Source: JAGNLM01 sp964439835
GTDB lineage: Bacteria; Pseudomonadota; Gammaproteobacteria; JAABTG01
Length of the DNA: 64,000 nt
Direction of reading: 5' to 3'
NCBI GenBank assembly: GCA_964439835.1
Contig: CAYTPQ010000009.1
Location: 17,583 to 81,582, forward strand
Each line of letters begins with the position of its first letter. The stretch's first letter is position 1. The position numbers and the translations under genes were made by a program. Shown here one piece after another: positions 8,015 through 16,961 of this stretch. Below the pieces are notes generated by a model. It was not told the DNA's origin and searched no databases. It worked only from the letters and a program-made list of their open reading frames with translations.

Positions 8015-11000
8015 TCAGTCTCCGGCGCGCCGGCGGCGGATCGCCGTCGCGAACACCGTCGGCACCAGCAACAGCGTGGCGAGGGTGCCGAGGGCGAGCC
8101 CGCCGACCACCGCCCGCCCGAGGGGAGCGTTCTGCTCGCCGCCCGCGCCGAGGCCCAGGGCCATGGGCAGGATCCCGATGACCATCGCCAGCGCGGTCAT
8201 CAGGACCGGGCGCAGGCGGGTCACCGCGCCGGTCACGGCGGAGGCGCGGGGTGTCTCCCCGCGCGCCAGCGCGTCGCGGGCGAAGCTCGTGACCAGCACG
8301 CTGTTCGCCGTGGACACGCCCACCACCATGATCATGCCCATCAGGGCCGGCACGGACAGGGGTGTCCCGGTGACCGAGAGCCCCAGCACCGCGCCGGTGA
8401 GCGCCACGGGCAGGCTGCTCATGGCGACCAGCGGCATGAGCCAGGACTGGAAGTTCACGACCATCACCAGGAACACCAGCACCACCGCGAGCGCGATGCC
8501 GCCGGCTAGGTCGCGGTAGGCGGCGTCCATGGCCCGGGCCTGGCCGAGGATCTCGACGCGGTTGCCGGGCTTGAGCTTGGCGCGCAGCTCATCGACCAGG
8601 GCGGCGACGTCGCGGTAGACGCCGCCCAGGTCGCGGCCCTGGACGTTGGCGAGGACGTTGAGGGAGGGGGCGAGGGTGACGCGGCTGACGCTGGCCGCGG
8701 TCTGGCGCTTGCTGGCGGTGGCGATCGAGCGCAGGAGGATCGGGTTGCCCGAAGGGCCGGCCCGAACCGGCACACTCAGCAGGTCATCGACCGAGGCCAA
8801 CTGCGCGGGCGGGGCGTGGATCTGCAGCGAGTAGGAGGCGCCGGTCTTGGGGTCGGCCCAGAAGCTCGGAGACACGGTGCCGGTCGAGCCGAGCGCCGCC
8901 AGGATGGCGTTGGCGGCCTCCTGCTGGGTGATCCCGAGCTGGAGCGCGCGCACCCGGTCGACCTCGACGAAGTACTCCGGGAGGTCGAGGACCTGGCGCA
9001 GGGTGGCGTCCGCGGCGCCCGGGATCTCCCGGATACGCCGCTCGAGCTCCCGTGCCACCGCCAGGTTGCCGGGCACGTCGCGGCCGACGATGCGTACGTC
9101 CAGCGCGGTCGGGGCAGTGCCCGAGAGGGTCTGGGCGGTGGCGTCCGCGGGCCGGAAGTAGGCCCGCACCGAGGGAAACTTCTCCTGCAGCATCGCCCGG
9201 ATCGCCGCCATGTAGCCTGACGTCGGGCCGTGCCGCGGCGCGAGTTGCACCAGGACCTCGGCGTCGAAGGCGCCGACGCTGGTGCTGTCGATCCAGGCCA
9301 GGTTGACCGCCTCGGGTGTACCCACATTCTCGGCGACGAAGGCGAGCTCCTCGGGCGGGATCAGGGCCCGGATCTCGCGCTGGACGTCGGCCATCAGCCG
9401 CGCAGTCTCCTCCAGGCGCATCCCGCTCGGCCCGCGCACGTAGATCTTCATCAGTCCCGCGTCGGTGACGGGGAAGAATTCGCGCCCGAGCTGGGTCGCA
9501 GTCCAGGCGCCGAAGGCGACGACGGCCAGCGCCCCGCCGACGGTGAGGAGGCGGTGGCGCAGGACGCGCTCCAGTAGCGCCAGGTAAGGTCCGCGCAGCC
9601 GCGAGCGTCGGTCTTCGCCAGAGTGTCCCGATACGCCCCTGCGCTCGCGCGCAGCGATGTCCGCCGGCAGCATCAGGTAGGCGAGCGTCGGCACCAGGGT
9701 GCGCGAGAGCAGGAACGAGGCGGCCATCGCGAAGACCACCGCGAGGGCGAGCGGCGTGAAGACGTACGCGGCGACGCCAGTGAGCGCGAAGATCGGGGTG
9801 AACACGATGCAGATCGCTACGGTGGAGACGAACTCCGGGAACACGACCTGCTGCGCCCCGGTCAAGATGGCCTCGCGCAGCGGCCTGCCCTCGTCGACGT
9901 TGCGGTTGATGTTCTCGATCTCGACCAGGGCGTTGTCGACCAGGATGCCGATGGCCAGGGCGAGCCCGCCGAGGGTCATCAGGTTGAAGGTGTGGCCGGT
10001 GAGATAGAGCCCGATCACCGAGGCCAGCAGGGCGAGCGGGATCGAGGTCAGCACGATCAGCGTCGAGCGCCAGGACCCGAGAAACAGCAGCACCACCGTC
10101 GCGACCAGGAGCGCCACGATCACCCCCTCGGTGCGCACCCCCTGGATCGCGGCGTGCACGAACACCGACTGGTCGAAGATCGGCTCGATGGTGGTGCCGG
10201 GCGGTGCCGAGGCGCGGATCTCCGGCAGGCGGGCGAGGACCTGGTCGACGATCTCGACGGTCGAGGCCCCGCCGAGCTTGATGATGGAGACCATCACCGA
10301 ATTGTTGCCGTTGAGACGGGCCACGTTGGTCTGGACCGAGCCGCCGTCGCGCACGGTGGCCACGTCGCGCAGGAACACCAGGCGGCCGTCGACCTCGCGG
10401 ATCGGCAGGGCCGGGAAGTGAGCGACCTCGGCCGGGCTCGCGTTGACGGCGACCTGCAGTACGCGGTTGCCCTCGCGGACCACGCCCGACGGCAGGGTGA
10501 GGTTCTGGGCCGAGACCGCGCGTGCCACGTCCGCCGGGGACAGCCCGAAGGCCTCCAGCGCCCGCGGGTCCAGGTCGATCATCACCTGCCGCGAGGCCCC
10601 CCCGTACGGAAGCGACATGCGGATCCCTGGGATGGTCTGGATCTGGCTGCGCAGCTGCAGGCGCGCGTAGTCGAACAGCGCCCCGTCGTTCATGCGGTCC
10701 GAGGCGAGCACGAGCTGCAGGATCGGCACGCTCGACTGGCTGTAGCGGACTACGATCGGCGGCTGGGTGCCCTGGGGCATGCGCCGCAGGATGGTCTGGG
10801 AGACCGAGCTGATCTGGGTGATGGCGAGGTCGATGTCCACGTAGGGCTGGAAGTCGACCTTGACCACCGCGACGCCGTTCTGGGTGTCGGAGCGGACCTC
10901 GCGGATGTCGTCCACGTTGTTCAGGATCGCGATCTCGCTGAACGAGGTGATCTTGGTCGCCATCTCCCGGGCGTCGAGCCCGGTGTAGGTCCAGACCACG

Positions 11001-11137
11001 TTCACCGAGGGGATGTCGACCGCGGGCAGGATGTCGGTGGACATGCGGCGCACGGAGAGCGTGCCGAACAGCAGGACCAGGATGGCGAGCACCCCGATCG
11101 TGTGCCGGTGCTTGAGGGCGTAGGCGACAATCCACAT
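8015..11137 (-). CDS. RND efflux transporter permease (AcrB/MexF superfamily)
   Basis: This 1040-residue inner-membrane proton-driven exporter shows the classic duplicated RND layout. TM1 lies near residues 12-30, a large periplasmic porter domain covers about 35-330, and TM2-6 follow near 335-490. The pattern then repeats with TM7 near 535, a second porter domain to about 850, and TM8-12 to the end. The proton-relay segment GILVDNALVEIENI in TM4 holds the essential aspartate. Length is normal. It is transcribed upstream of its probable adaptor (6375-7520), the reverse of the usual adaptor-first order, with a 494-base gap of dead gene fragments. It may export organic compounds; specificity cannot be assigned. 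The ATG start at 11137 matches family N-termini. Confidence 0.93.
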   Translation of the reverse strand: MWIVAYALKHRHTIGVLAILVLLFGTLSVRRMSTDILPAVDIPSVNVVWTYTGLDAREMATKITSFSEIAILNNVDDIREVRSDTQNGVAVVKVDFQPYVDIDLAITQISSVSQTILRRMPQGTQPPIVVRYSQSSVPILQLVLASDRMNDGALFDYARLQLRSQIQTIPGIRMSLPYGGASRQVMIDLDPRALEAFGLSPADVARAVSAQNLTLPSGVVREGNRVLQVAVNASPAEVAHFPALPIREVDGRLVFLRDVATVRDGGSVQTNVARLNGNNSVMVSIIKLGGASTVEIVDQVLARLPEIRASAPPGTTIEPIFDQSVFVHAAIQGVRTEGVIVALLVATVVLLFLGSWRSTLIVLTSIPLALLASVIGLYLTGHTFNLMTLGGLALAIGILVDNALVEIENINRNVDEGRPLREAILTGAQQVVFPEFVSTVAICIVFTPIFALTGVAAYVFTPLALAVVFAMAASFLLSRTLVPTLAYLMLPADIAARERRGVSGHSGEDRRSRLRGPYLALLERVLRHRLLTVGGALAVVAFGAWTATQLGREFFPVTDAGLMKIYVRGPSGMRLEETARLMADVQREIRALIPPEELAFVAENVGTPEAVNLAWIDSTSVGAFDAEVLVQLAPRHGPTSGYMAAIRAMLQEKFPSVRAYFRPADATAQTLSGTAPTALDVRIVGRDVPGNLAVARELERRIREIPGAADATLRQVLDLPEYFVEVDRVRALQLGITQQEAANAILAALGSTGTVSPSFWADPKTGASYSLQIHAPPAQLASVDDLLSVPVRAGPSGNPILLRSIATASKRQTAASVSRVTLAPSLNVLANVQGRDLGGVYRDVAALVDELRAKLKPGNRVEILGQARAMDAAYRDLAGGIALAVVLVFLVMVVNFQSWLMPLVAMSSLPVALTGAVLGLSVTGTPLSVPALMGMIMVVGVSTANSVLVTSFARDALARGETPRASAVTGAVTRLRPVLMTALAMVIGILPMALGLGAGGEQNAPLGRAVVGGLALGTLATLLLVPTVFATAIRRRRAGD

Positions 11138-11348
11138 CGGCGGGCGGGCTCCGGTCGTGGCGGACAGAACGACGATCGCCGCCCCGGGTAGGCAGGAGCG
11201 GAGGGTTCGGGCGGATTATGGCCCGAGGAGGGCCCGGGCGGGTGAGCCGCCGGATGGGCCTTTGGACTGCGGCGTCAGGAGTCCAGCGGCGTTCGGACCC
11301 TGGCCGACGCCGAGGGTGGGCGCGGCCAGGTGGACCGCGCGGGTGCGC

Positions 11349-11636
11349 TCAGGTGCGGCGGTGGGCCGCCGGCGTGGCGCGGATGCGGGGGGCGCCTTCC
11401 GCGCGAGCGCGTTCCCCCCGGCCTGTGGTCAGCAGGACCACCGCCAGGAGGAGGGTACCGACCAGCAGGGCCACCTGGTACAGGCCCGCCGCCTCCAGGC
11501 AGTGGGCGTCGCTGCAGACCGTCCGGGCGAGGGCGTCGTCGGATCGGCCGAGTCCCCAGAGCCCGGTGCCGATCAACGCCGCGCTCAAGCCCGCCAGGCC
11601 GATCCGTATCGCCGTGCCGATGCCGCTTGTCTTCAT
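11349..11636 (-). CDS. Small membrane protein with two TM segments
   Basis: I do not recognise this 95-residue protein. It has a first hydrophobic helix near residues 8-28 (IRIGLAGLSAALIGTGLWGL), a short loop with two cysteines (RTVCSDAHCLEAAG), and a second helix near 55-72 (YQVALLVGTLLLAVVLL), followed by an Arg/Ala-rich tail. The loop cysteines would face the periplasm if the N-terminus is inside. The ATG at 11636 is preceded by a good GGAGGG ribosome site; an upstream in-frame ATG at 11669 is not. The TerB-like gene starts 471 bases upstream and ends 54 bases before this start, so they are probably co-transcribed. Confidence 0.65.
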   Translation of the reverse strand: MKTSGIGTAIRIGLAGLSAALIGTGLWGLGRSDDALARTVCSDAHCLEAAGLYQVALLVGTLLLAVVLLTTGRGERARAEGAPRIRATPAAHRRT

Positions 11637-11690
11637 GTCTCGCCCTCCTGCTGACCGCGTTAGCGGCACGTCACAGGGAAAGGCGAGGGG

Positions 11691-12107
11691 TCACGGCGCG
11701 GCCGGGGCTCCGACCAGGGCCTCCAGGGACAGGCCCCAGCGGTCCAGGATGTGGCGGAACAGGGCCAGCTCGGTCTCCTCCAGCCGACCATCGGCCTTCA
11801 GGACGTTGATGACCATCTGCGCGGCGAGCAGGCGCTTGGCCGGGTCTTCGACCGCGTCGACAATGCGGTCGATGCGCGCCCGATCCAGCAGATTGACCCG
11901 TCCGTCCGGCGCGCCGGCCTGCAACAGCTCCTCGCAGTAGTCCGCCACCACGGCGGAGAACTGGACCCGGGATATCCCGATCAGGTCGTAGAGCTTGAGG
12001 CGCTCCATCAAGTCCAGCTCCTGGTCGTCGAGCTGCGCGTCCGTGATCATGGTCATGGCCAGCACGCGGGCCAGGGCCTCGGGGCTGTTCTTCGCGATTG
12101 TCTTCAT
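11691..12107 (-). CDS. TerB-like helical protein
   Basis: This 138-residue all-helical cytoplasmic protein belongs to the broad TerB/DjlA-N-type family. TerB folds carry two copies of an acidic helix motif, here DAQLDDQELDLMERL near residue 24 and ADGRLEETELALFRHIL near 103, which can chelate metal ions. The family was named from tellurite resistance but functions in several membrane-stress settings. There is no ter operon nearby; neighbours are a two-TM protein and a thioredoxin-like protein on the same strand. The start MKTIAKNSPEAL at 12107 has a GGAG ribosome site, while the longer in-frame extension to 12398 is non-homologous. The specific role is unknown. Confidence 0.72.
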   Translation of the reverse strand: MKTIAKNSPEALARVLAMTMITDAQLDDQELDLMERLKLYDLIGISRVQFSAVVADYCEELLQAGAPDGRVNLLDRARIDRIVDAVEDPAKRLLAAQMVINVLKADGRLEETELALFRHILDRWGLSLEALVGAPAAP

Positions 12108-12231
12108 CACTGTTCTCCGGGGCGCGGCCGTTTCGGCGGCCCGCAGGTTATCGGCAGAGGCGTCGGCCCGGTCCGGGGAGCGCCTCGGAATGTCACGCCA
12201 TTCGCGCTGCAGCCGCGCCCGCGAGGAGGCC

Positions 12232-12579
12232 TCAGTCCGGCCCGAACAGGAGCCGGTAGGGGCGGCCGATCTCTTGGCGAAGCTCGGCGAGACCCACGCT
12301 GCGACCGTACCGCAGCCACTCCCGGCCCTCGAAGAACACGACCATCGTCGGGACCGAGAACACCCGGTGCTGCCCCGCCGCCTCCGGCAGCGACCCACAG
12401 TCCACGTAGACGCCGACCAGGCGGGGAAATTCCCGAGCCAGCAGCTCGGCCACCTTGGGACGAAGCGCCTGACAGACCCGGCAGTCCGGGGTGCTGAAGT
12501 AGGCCAGCACCGCCGTCTCGCGGGCGACGAGCACCTGGAGTTCTTCGAGACCGCTAACCGTCGCGAGCGCTCCGCTCAT
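12232..12579 (-). CDS. Thioredoxin-like protein with CRVC site
   Basis: This 115-residue single-domain thioredoxin-fold protein has the redox motif CRVC at Cys33-Cys36 (FSTPDCRVCQAL), rather than the CGPC of housekeeping thioredoxin. The cis-proline element follows as FSVPTMVVF near residue 76. There is no signal peptide from the start at 12579, so a cytoplasmic disulfide or persulfide exchange role is likely. The in-frame extension to 12645 runs into an intergenic repeat (its apparent FFVSFVV peptide is translated repeat), so I reject it. The adjacent TerB-like gene is on the same strand 125 bases downstream. Confidence 0.8.
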   Translation of the reverse strand: MSGALATVSGLEELQVLVARETAVLAYFSTPDCRVCQALRPKVAELLAREFPRLVGVYVDCGSLPEAAGQHRVFSVPTMVVFFEGREWLRYGRSVGLAELRQEIGRPYRLLFGPD

Positions 12580-12620
12580 CGGCAACGTCCCGGCCGCAGC
12601 CGCCCGGTCAGATGAGGAGG

Positions 12621-12710
12621 TAACCACGAAGGAGACGAAGAACACGAAGTTACCATCTTAAAAGTGACACTCCAGAGAATCTTGGTGTGCTTCGTGTACT
12701 TTGTGGTTAA
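12621..12710. repeat. Inverted CACGAAG-type repeat pair
   Basis: TAACCACGAAGGAGACGAAG and following bases (12621-12649) are mirrored imperfectly at 12681-12710 (ending CTTTGTGGTTAA). Each arm is itself a near-tandem of 8-9-base units. Related pairs occur at 32049-32138, 36557-36690 and 57409-57552. It sits between the antiporter stop and the thioredoxin-like start. Confidence 0.7.
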
Positions 12711-12716
12711 GCGGTT

Positions 12717-14690
12717 TCATCCTTGCAGCAGCCGCTCTTCTGCGTGGGCCAGCTCCTCCGGCGGGCCCTGCAGCACCACCGCGTCGCCGGCCCGCAGGGT
12801 CATCTCAGGGCTCGGCTCCTCGCCGCGGATCTCGCCCCGGCGCACCGCGTAGACGGTGGTGGCGCCGCCCGGGATGCCGAGGTCGCCCAGGCTTTGGCCC
12901 ACGGCCGGACTGTCGGGCGGGACCACCACGGTGTGCAGGCGGTAGCGGTCGGTCTGGGCCACGCTTTCGGCCTCGATCCCGTGGAAGAGGCCCCGCAGGC
13001 GGCGGTAGTGGTCGTGGCGGGCGGCCTCGACCAGGCCCAGGACCTCTTCCAGGGGGACACCCAGGCGCTGCAGCAGGTGGGTGGCCAGCATCATGCTCGC
13101 CTCCACCGACTCCGGCACGACCACCGAGGCGCCGGCCTGCTCCAGCTCCTCCAGGTGGGCGTCGTCGTGGGTCCGGACCACCACCGGGATGTCGGGAGCC
13201 AGTGCCCGGGCGGCGCGGATGATGCGGGTGGCGGTCGGCGCGTCGTCGAAGGTGACGACCACCGCCCGTGCCCGGGCGACGCCAGCGGCCTCCTGGATCT
13301 CCCGGTGGGTGCTGTCGCCGTAGAAGACCCGTTCCCCCGCTTCCCAGGCCTCCCGGATCAGCACGGGGTCCAGGTCCAGGCCGACGTAGGGGATGTCCTC
13401 GTCACGCAGGAAGGCCGCCAGGTTCTGGCCGATGCGCCCGAAGCCGCAGATCACCACGTGCCCGCCCAGGTCGCGCACCGCCTCGTCGATCTGGTGCGAG
13501 GCGAGCGCGCGGCCCCGCAGGTAGGAGCGGGCGCAGACCCGCTTGGCGAGCGCCCCGTTCTGCCGGATCAGCACCGGCGCGAGCAGCATGCTGACCAGCA
13601 TCCCCGCCAGGACGGCCTGGGTCTGGTCGGGGGTGAGCACGTGTCGGCCCACGGCGAGGGTCAGGAGGGCGAAGCCGAACTCCCCACCCTGGGCCAGGAC
13701 CACCCCGGTACGCATGGCGACCCCGGGCTCGTAGCCGGCGATCCGGGTGAGGAAGGCGATCAGGAGTCCCTTTCCAACGATGAGGCCGGCCACGATCAGC
13801 GCGGTCTCCTGCCAGACCTGGGGCAGCGCGCGCGGGTCGAGTTGGGCGCCGACGGTGATGAAGAAGATGGCGAGCAGGATGTCGCGGAACGGCCGGACGT
13901 CGGCCTCGACCTGGTGGCGGTACTCGGTCTCCCCCAGCATCAGCCCGCCGAGGAAGGCGCCGAGCGCGAGCGAGAGTCCGGCGAGGCTGGTGAGCCAGGC
14001 GGCGGCGAGGGCCAGCAGCACCACCGCCAGGGTGAAGATCTCCGCCGAGTGGGAGCTGGCCACGGCGTGCAGCAGGGGGCGCAGCAGCCAGCGCCCGAGG
14101 GCCAGCATCAGGGCCATGGCCACTGCCCCTTTCAGTAGCGCGAGGCCCAGGACCCCCAGCAGAGAGTCGACCGCCCCCCCGGCCAGAAGCGGGATGGCGA
14201 CGAGGAACGGGACCGCGGCCAGGTCCTGGGCCAGCAGCACGGCCAGCGCGACCCGGCCGTGGCGCGACTGCATCTCCAGCTGGTCGCGGAGCTGACGGAC
14301 CACCAGGGCGGTGGACGACATGGCGAGCGTGCCGCCCACCACCAGCGCCCCTTCCCAGGGCAGCCCCAGGGCCCAGGCGGCGACGCCGAACAACGCGGTG
14401 GAGACCAGCACCTGCGCCATCCCGAGCCCGAAGACCTCCCGCCGCAGGGCGAGCAGGTGGGGGATCGAGACCTCGAGGCCGATGGTGAAGAGCAGGAACA
14501 CGACCCCGACCTCGGCCATGAAGGCGACCATGTCGCCGGAGGGGATCCAGCCGAGGGTGTGGGGACCTGCGATCAGCCCCACGATCAGGTAGCCGAGGAG
14601 GGGCGGCAGCTGCACCCGCCGAACCGCCCAGGCGGTGGGCAGCGAGAGCGCCAGCAACACCGTTACGTCCCGCAGCAGGTCGTGGGTCAT
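12717..14690 (-). CDS. Kef-type monovalent cation:proton antiporter (CPA2)
   Basis: This 657-residue inner-membrane protein combines a CPA2 antiporter domain with cytoplasmic regulatory modules. About twelve TM segments span residues 5-385. A TrkA-N (RCK) NAD-binding domain begins at GGHVVICGFGRIGQNL near residue 413, and a TrkA-C domain occupies roughly 560-655 (VVPPDSPAVGQSLGDLGI onward). Kef systems export potassium during electrophile stress; other CPA2 members move sodium. No KefF/KefG-type ancillary oxidoreductase is adjacent. Glutathione dependence cannot be judged from this sequence. Length is normal for the RCK-containing class. It shares a strand with cimA upstream but is separated by 163 bases with hairpins. 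Confidence 0.9.
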   Translation of the reverse strand: MTHDLLRDVTVLLALSLPTAWAVRRVQLPPLLGYLIVGLIAGPHTLGWIPSGDMVAFMAEVGVVFLLFTIGLEVSIPHLLALRREVFGLGMAQVLVSTALFGVAAWALGLPWEGALVVGGTLAMSSTALVVRQLRDQLEMQSRHGRVALAVLLAQDLAAVPFLVAIPLLAGGAVDSLLGVLGLALLKGAVAMALMLALGRWLLRPLLHAVASSHSAEIFTLAVVLLALAAAWLTSLAGLSLALGAFLGGLMLGETEYRHQVEADVRPFRDILLAIFFITVGAQLDPRALPQVWQETALIVAGLIVGKGLLIAFLTRIAGYEPGVAMRTGVVLAQGGEFGFALLTLAVGRHVLTPDQTQAVLAGMLVSMLLAPVLIRQNGALAKRVCARSYLRGRALASHQIDEAVRDLGGHVVICGFGRIGQNLAAFLRDEDIPYVGLDLDPVLIREAWEAGERVFYGDSTHREIQEAAGVARARAVVVTFDDAPTATRIIRAARALAPDIPVVVRTHDDAHLEELEQAGASVVVPESVEASMMLATHLLQRLGVPLEEVLGLVEAARHDHYRRLRGLFHGIEAESVAQTDRYRLHTVVVPPDSPAVGQSLGDLGIPGGATTVYAVRRGEIRGEEPSPEMTLRAGDAVVLQGPPEELAHAEERLLQG

Positions 14691-14796
14691 GTCAGGGTGC
14701 GCAGCCTATAGACCGCAGAGGCGCAGAGGGCGGTCGGGACGTAGCGAAGCCCACCCGCGTCGGCCAACGTAACGGCGCGTGTAGGGGTGCCTGCAG

Positions 14797-14850
14797 GGGC
14801 GGCTTCAGCCGCCCGAGCGCTGCGGCCTGGGCGGGCGGCCTGCGCCGCCC
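14797..14850 (-). terminator. Tandem GGGCGGC hairpins after cimA
   Basis: Two small stem-loops, 14797-14814 (7-bp stem, loop TTCA) and 14833-14850 (7-bp stem, loop CTGC), use the same GGGCGGC/GCCGCCC arms and lie just past the cimA stop. This resembles a common intergenic GGCGGC repeat. It may terminate cimA; no T-tract follows. A half-site of the CGCAGAG repeat lies nearby at 14711-14728. Confidence 0.5.
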
Positions 14851-14853
14851 CCC

Positions 14854-16458
14854 TCAACCCGGCTCTGCCGGAAGGAGACGGTCCTCCTCGCCCCCGAACG
14901 CGCCACGGGCGGCGAGGAGGGCATACTCCATGCTGTCCGAGAGGGCCTGCCAGCTGGCCTCGATGATGTTCGGGCTTGCCCCGACCGTGGTCCACGTGTC
15001 CTCGCCGTTCTGGAAGTCGATCAGCACCCGCACCGTCGCGGCAGTGCCGCGGTCGCTGTTCAGGATGCGGACCTTGTAGTCGGTGAGCCGCACACCGCGC
15101 AGCTCCGGGTAGACGTCCGAGAGGGCGTCGTGCAGGGCGGAGGCCAGCGCGTCGACCGGGCCGCTGCCTTCGGCGGCCGTGAGCTTGACCCGCTCGCCCA
15201 TGCGGACCTTGACCGTCGCCTCGGCCAGCAGGCCGCGCCCCAGGCGGTGCTCGGTCACCACCATGAAGTCGACCAGCTCGAACGGGGCCCGGTACGCCTC
15301 GCGGGTCCGGTACAGCATCAGGTCCACCGAGGCCTCGGCGGCCTCGAAGGTGAAGCCCCGGTGCTCGAGCTCCTTGATCTGGTGCAGCACCCGCTGGGCG
15401 TCTTCGCGGTTGACCTGTAGCCCGTGCGCCCGGGCCTGGTAGAGCAGGTTGCCGCGCCCGGAGAGCTCGGAGACCACCGCGCGGGTCTCGTTGCCGACCA
15501 GCGCGGGGTCGACGTGCTGGTAGCTCTCCACGCGCTTCAGCACCGCGGCCACGTGGATCCCGCCCTTGTGGGCGAAGGCGCTCTCGCCCACGTAGGGGGC
15601 GTGGTCGTCGTGCTTCAGATTGGCAACCTCGGCGACGTAGCGCGAGAGCCGCGTCAGCCCGCGCAGCTGCTCGGGGCTGACGACCTGCAGACCCATCTTC
15701 AGCTGGAGGTCGGGCACGATGGCGGCCAGGTCCGCGTTGCCCACGCGCTCGCCGTAGCCGTTGATGGTCCCCTGGACCTGCACGCAGCCCCCGCGCACCG
15801 CGGCGAGCGAGTTGGCGACGCCGCAGCCGCTGTCGTTGTGGACGTGGATGGCGAGCGGCGTGTCGAAGCGCCCGCGCACGGCGCGCACGATGTCCTCCAC
15901 CTCCCAGGGCAGGCTGCCGCCGTTGGTGTCGCAGAGGACCAGAAAGTCGGCACCGGCCTCGGCCGCCGCGGCGAGCGTGCGCACGGCGTACTCGGCGTTC
16001 GCCTTGTAGCCGTCGAAAAAGTGCTCGGCGTCGAACATCACCTCCTTTCCGAACCCCTTTATGTACGCGACGCTGTCGCGGATCATGGCGAGGTTCTCGT
16101 CGAGGGTCGTCCCGAGCACCTGATCGACCTGGAAGTCCCAGCTCTTGCCGACCAGGGTCACCACCGGCGTGTGTGCCTCGAGCAGCGCGGCCAGGTTGGC
16201 GTCGTCGGCGCAGCGGGTGTCCTTGCGCCGGGTGGCCCCGAAGGCCGCGACCCGTGCGCGGGTCAGCCCGATCTCGCCGACCCGGGCGAAGAACTCCGCG
16301 TCCTTGGGGTTCGATCCCGGCCAGCCGCCCTCGATGTAGTGCACCCCGAACTGATCGAGGCGGCGCGCGACCGCGAGCTTGTCGTCACAGGAAAGGGAGA
16401 CGTCTGCGCGCTGGGTGCCGTCGCGCAGGGTGGTGTCGTACAGCAGGATCTGGGTCAT
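14854..16458 (-). CDS. cimA: (R)-citramalate synthase
   Basis: This 534-residue enzyme condenses pyruvate with acetyl-CoA to citramalate, the first step of the threonine-independent isoleucine route. The TIM-barrel HMG-CoA-lyase-like domain opens with YDTTLRDGTQ near residue 6. It contains the metal/substrate motif HVHNDSG near 206 and GTINGYGERVGNAD near 230, which separate CimA from homocitrate and isopropylmalate synthases. A LeuA-type allosteric dimerisation domain occupies roughly 395-525, suggesting feedback by isoleucine. Length and start (ATG 16458) are typical. No other branched-chain genes are adjacent. An alternative annotation as 2-isopropylmalate synthase is less likely given length and motifs. 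Confidence 0.92.
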   Translation of the reverse strand: MTQILLYDTTLRDGTQRADVSLSCDDKLAVARRLDQFGVHYIEGGWPGSNPKDAEFFARVGEIGLTRARVAAFGATRRKDTRCADDANLAALLEAHTPVVTLVGKSWDFQVDQVLGTTLDENLAMIRDSVAYIKGFGKEVMFDAEHFFDGYKANAEYAVRTLAAAAEAGADFLVLCDTNGGSLPWEVEDIVRAVRGRFDTPLAIHVHNDSGCGVANSLAAVRGGCVQVQGTINGYGERVGNADLAAIVPDLQLKMGLQVVSPEQLRGLTRLSRYVAEVANLKHDDHAPYVGESAFAHKGGIHVAAVLKRVESYQHVDPALVGNETRAVVSELSGRGNLLYQARAHGLQVNREDAQRVLHQIKELEHRGFTFEAAEASVDLMLYRTREAYRAPFELVDFMVVTEHRLGRGLLAEATVKVRMGERVKLTAAEGSGPVDALASALHDALSDVYPELRGVRLTDYKVRILNSDRGTAATVRVLIDFQNGEDTWTTVGASPNIIEASWQALSDSMEYALLAARGAFGGEEDRLLPAEPG

Positions 16459-16468
16459 CGGGGAGCCG

Positions 16469-16600
16469 TCAGCGGGTGCTCTTCTGGATTGCCTCGCCGC
16501 CCTTCTCGATGTCCTTGCCTATTCCCGCCACGGTGTTGCAGCCCGTGACAGAGACGGTCACCAGCCCGGCGAGCAGCAGGGCAATCACACGCTTCAGCAT
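16469..16600 (-). CDS. Entericidin-like small lipoprotein
   Basis: This 43-residue gene encodes MLKRVIALLLAGLVTVSVTG followed by CNTVAGIGKDIEKGGEAIQK and a short tail. It is a lipoprotein signal with the lipobox cysteine at position 21, then the CNT(V/T)(A/R)G.G.D...G(G/K).I pattern of the entericidin A/B (EcnAB) family. Entericidins are tiny membrane lipoproteins linked to stress and toxin/antidote behaviour. A strong GAGGAGGA ribosome site sits just upstream of the ATG. It lies 25 bases downstream of the ArsR repressor on the same strand and may be the last gene of that sensor operon, or have its own promoter. Only one member is present, not a pair. Confidence 0.8.
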   Translation of the reverse strand: MLKRVIALLLAGLVTVSVTGCNTVAGIGKDIEKGGEAIQKSTR

Positions 16601-16625
16601 CGTTTTCCTCCTCGCTCTCGATTCA

Positions 16626-16961
16626 TCACAAGCGCCGGTCCTGGTCCAGGTTGGCGGGGCAGAGGACCTCGCGCATGGTGTTGATCAGCATGAGCAGCTG
16701 GTCGTTGCGGATCCGATAGAAGACCTTATTGGCCTCCTTGCGGGCCACGACGATGTGCTTGTCGCGCAGCTGCTCCAGGTGTTGGGAGATGTTGCTCTGG
16801 GTCGTCCCGGCCCGGTCGACGATCTCGCCGACCGACAGCTCCCGGTTGCCGAGGGTGCAGATGATCTTCCACCGCAGCGGGTGGGCCATCGCCTTGAGGG
16901 CGTTCGCCGTGAGGACGGTGTCCTCGCTGGGGGGGGACGGCTCGAGGGGGGGCTTGTTCAT
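16626..16961 (-). CDS. ArsR-family repressor, SqrR/BigR/YgaV-like persulfide sensor
   Basis: This 111-residue winged-helix repressor has the ArsR core KAMAHPLRWKII near residue 23 and recognition helix TTQSNISQHLEQLRD near 53. It lacks the ELCVCDL metal site of arsenic sensors. It has two cysteines, Cys35 (IICTL) and Cys101 (REVLCP), 66 residues apart. This matches the dithiol pair of SqrR, BigR and YgaV, which form a polysulfide bridge in response to reactive sulfur and release DNA. The C-terminal V.CP motif is like YgaV. I therefore infer a persulfide-responsive repressor. Its start overlaps the stop of the REC-PAS gene (16958-16961), indicating translational coupling with the upstream signalling genes. 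A paralog lies at 48569-48931. Confidence 0.85.
   Translation of the reverse strand: MNKPPLEPSPPSEDTVLTANALKAMAHPLRWKIICTLGNRELSVGEIVDRAGTTQSNISQHLEQLRDKHIVVARKEANKVFYRIRNDQLLMLINTMREVLCPANLDQDRRL

Noticed and set aside
12580..12645. N-terminal extension of the thioredoxin-like protein (FFVSFVV)
   Set aside because: The residues are translation of the CACGAAG-type intergenic repeat, which gives the same peptide at 57411-57440.
16621..16632. ATTCATCACAA before the entericidin-like gene, sharing a 10-mer with the ArsR copy 2 upstream palindrome
   Set aside because: It overlaps the stop codons of the first ArsR gene and has no inverted partner, so chance or coding constraint explains it.
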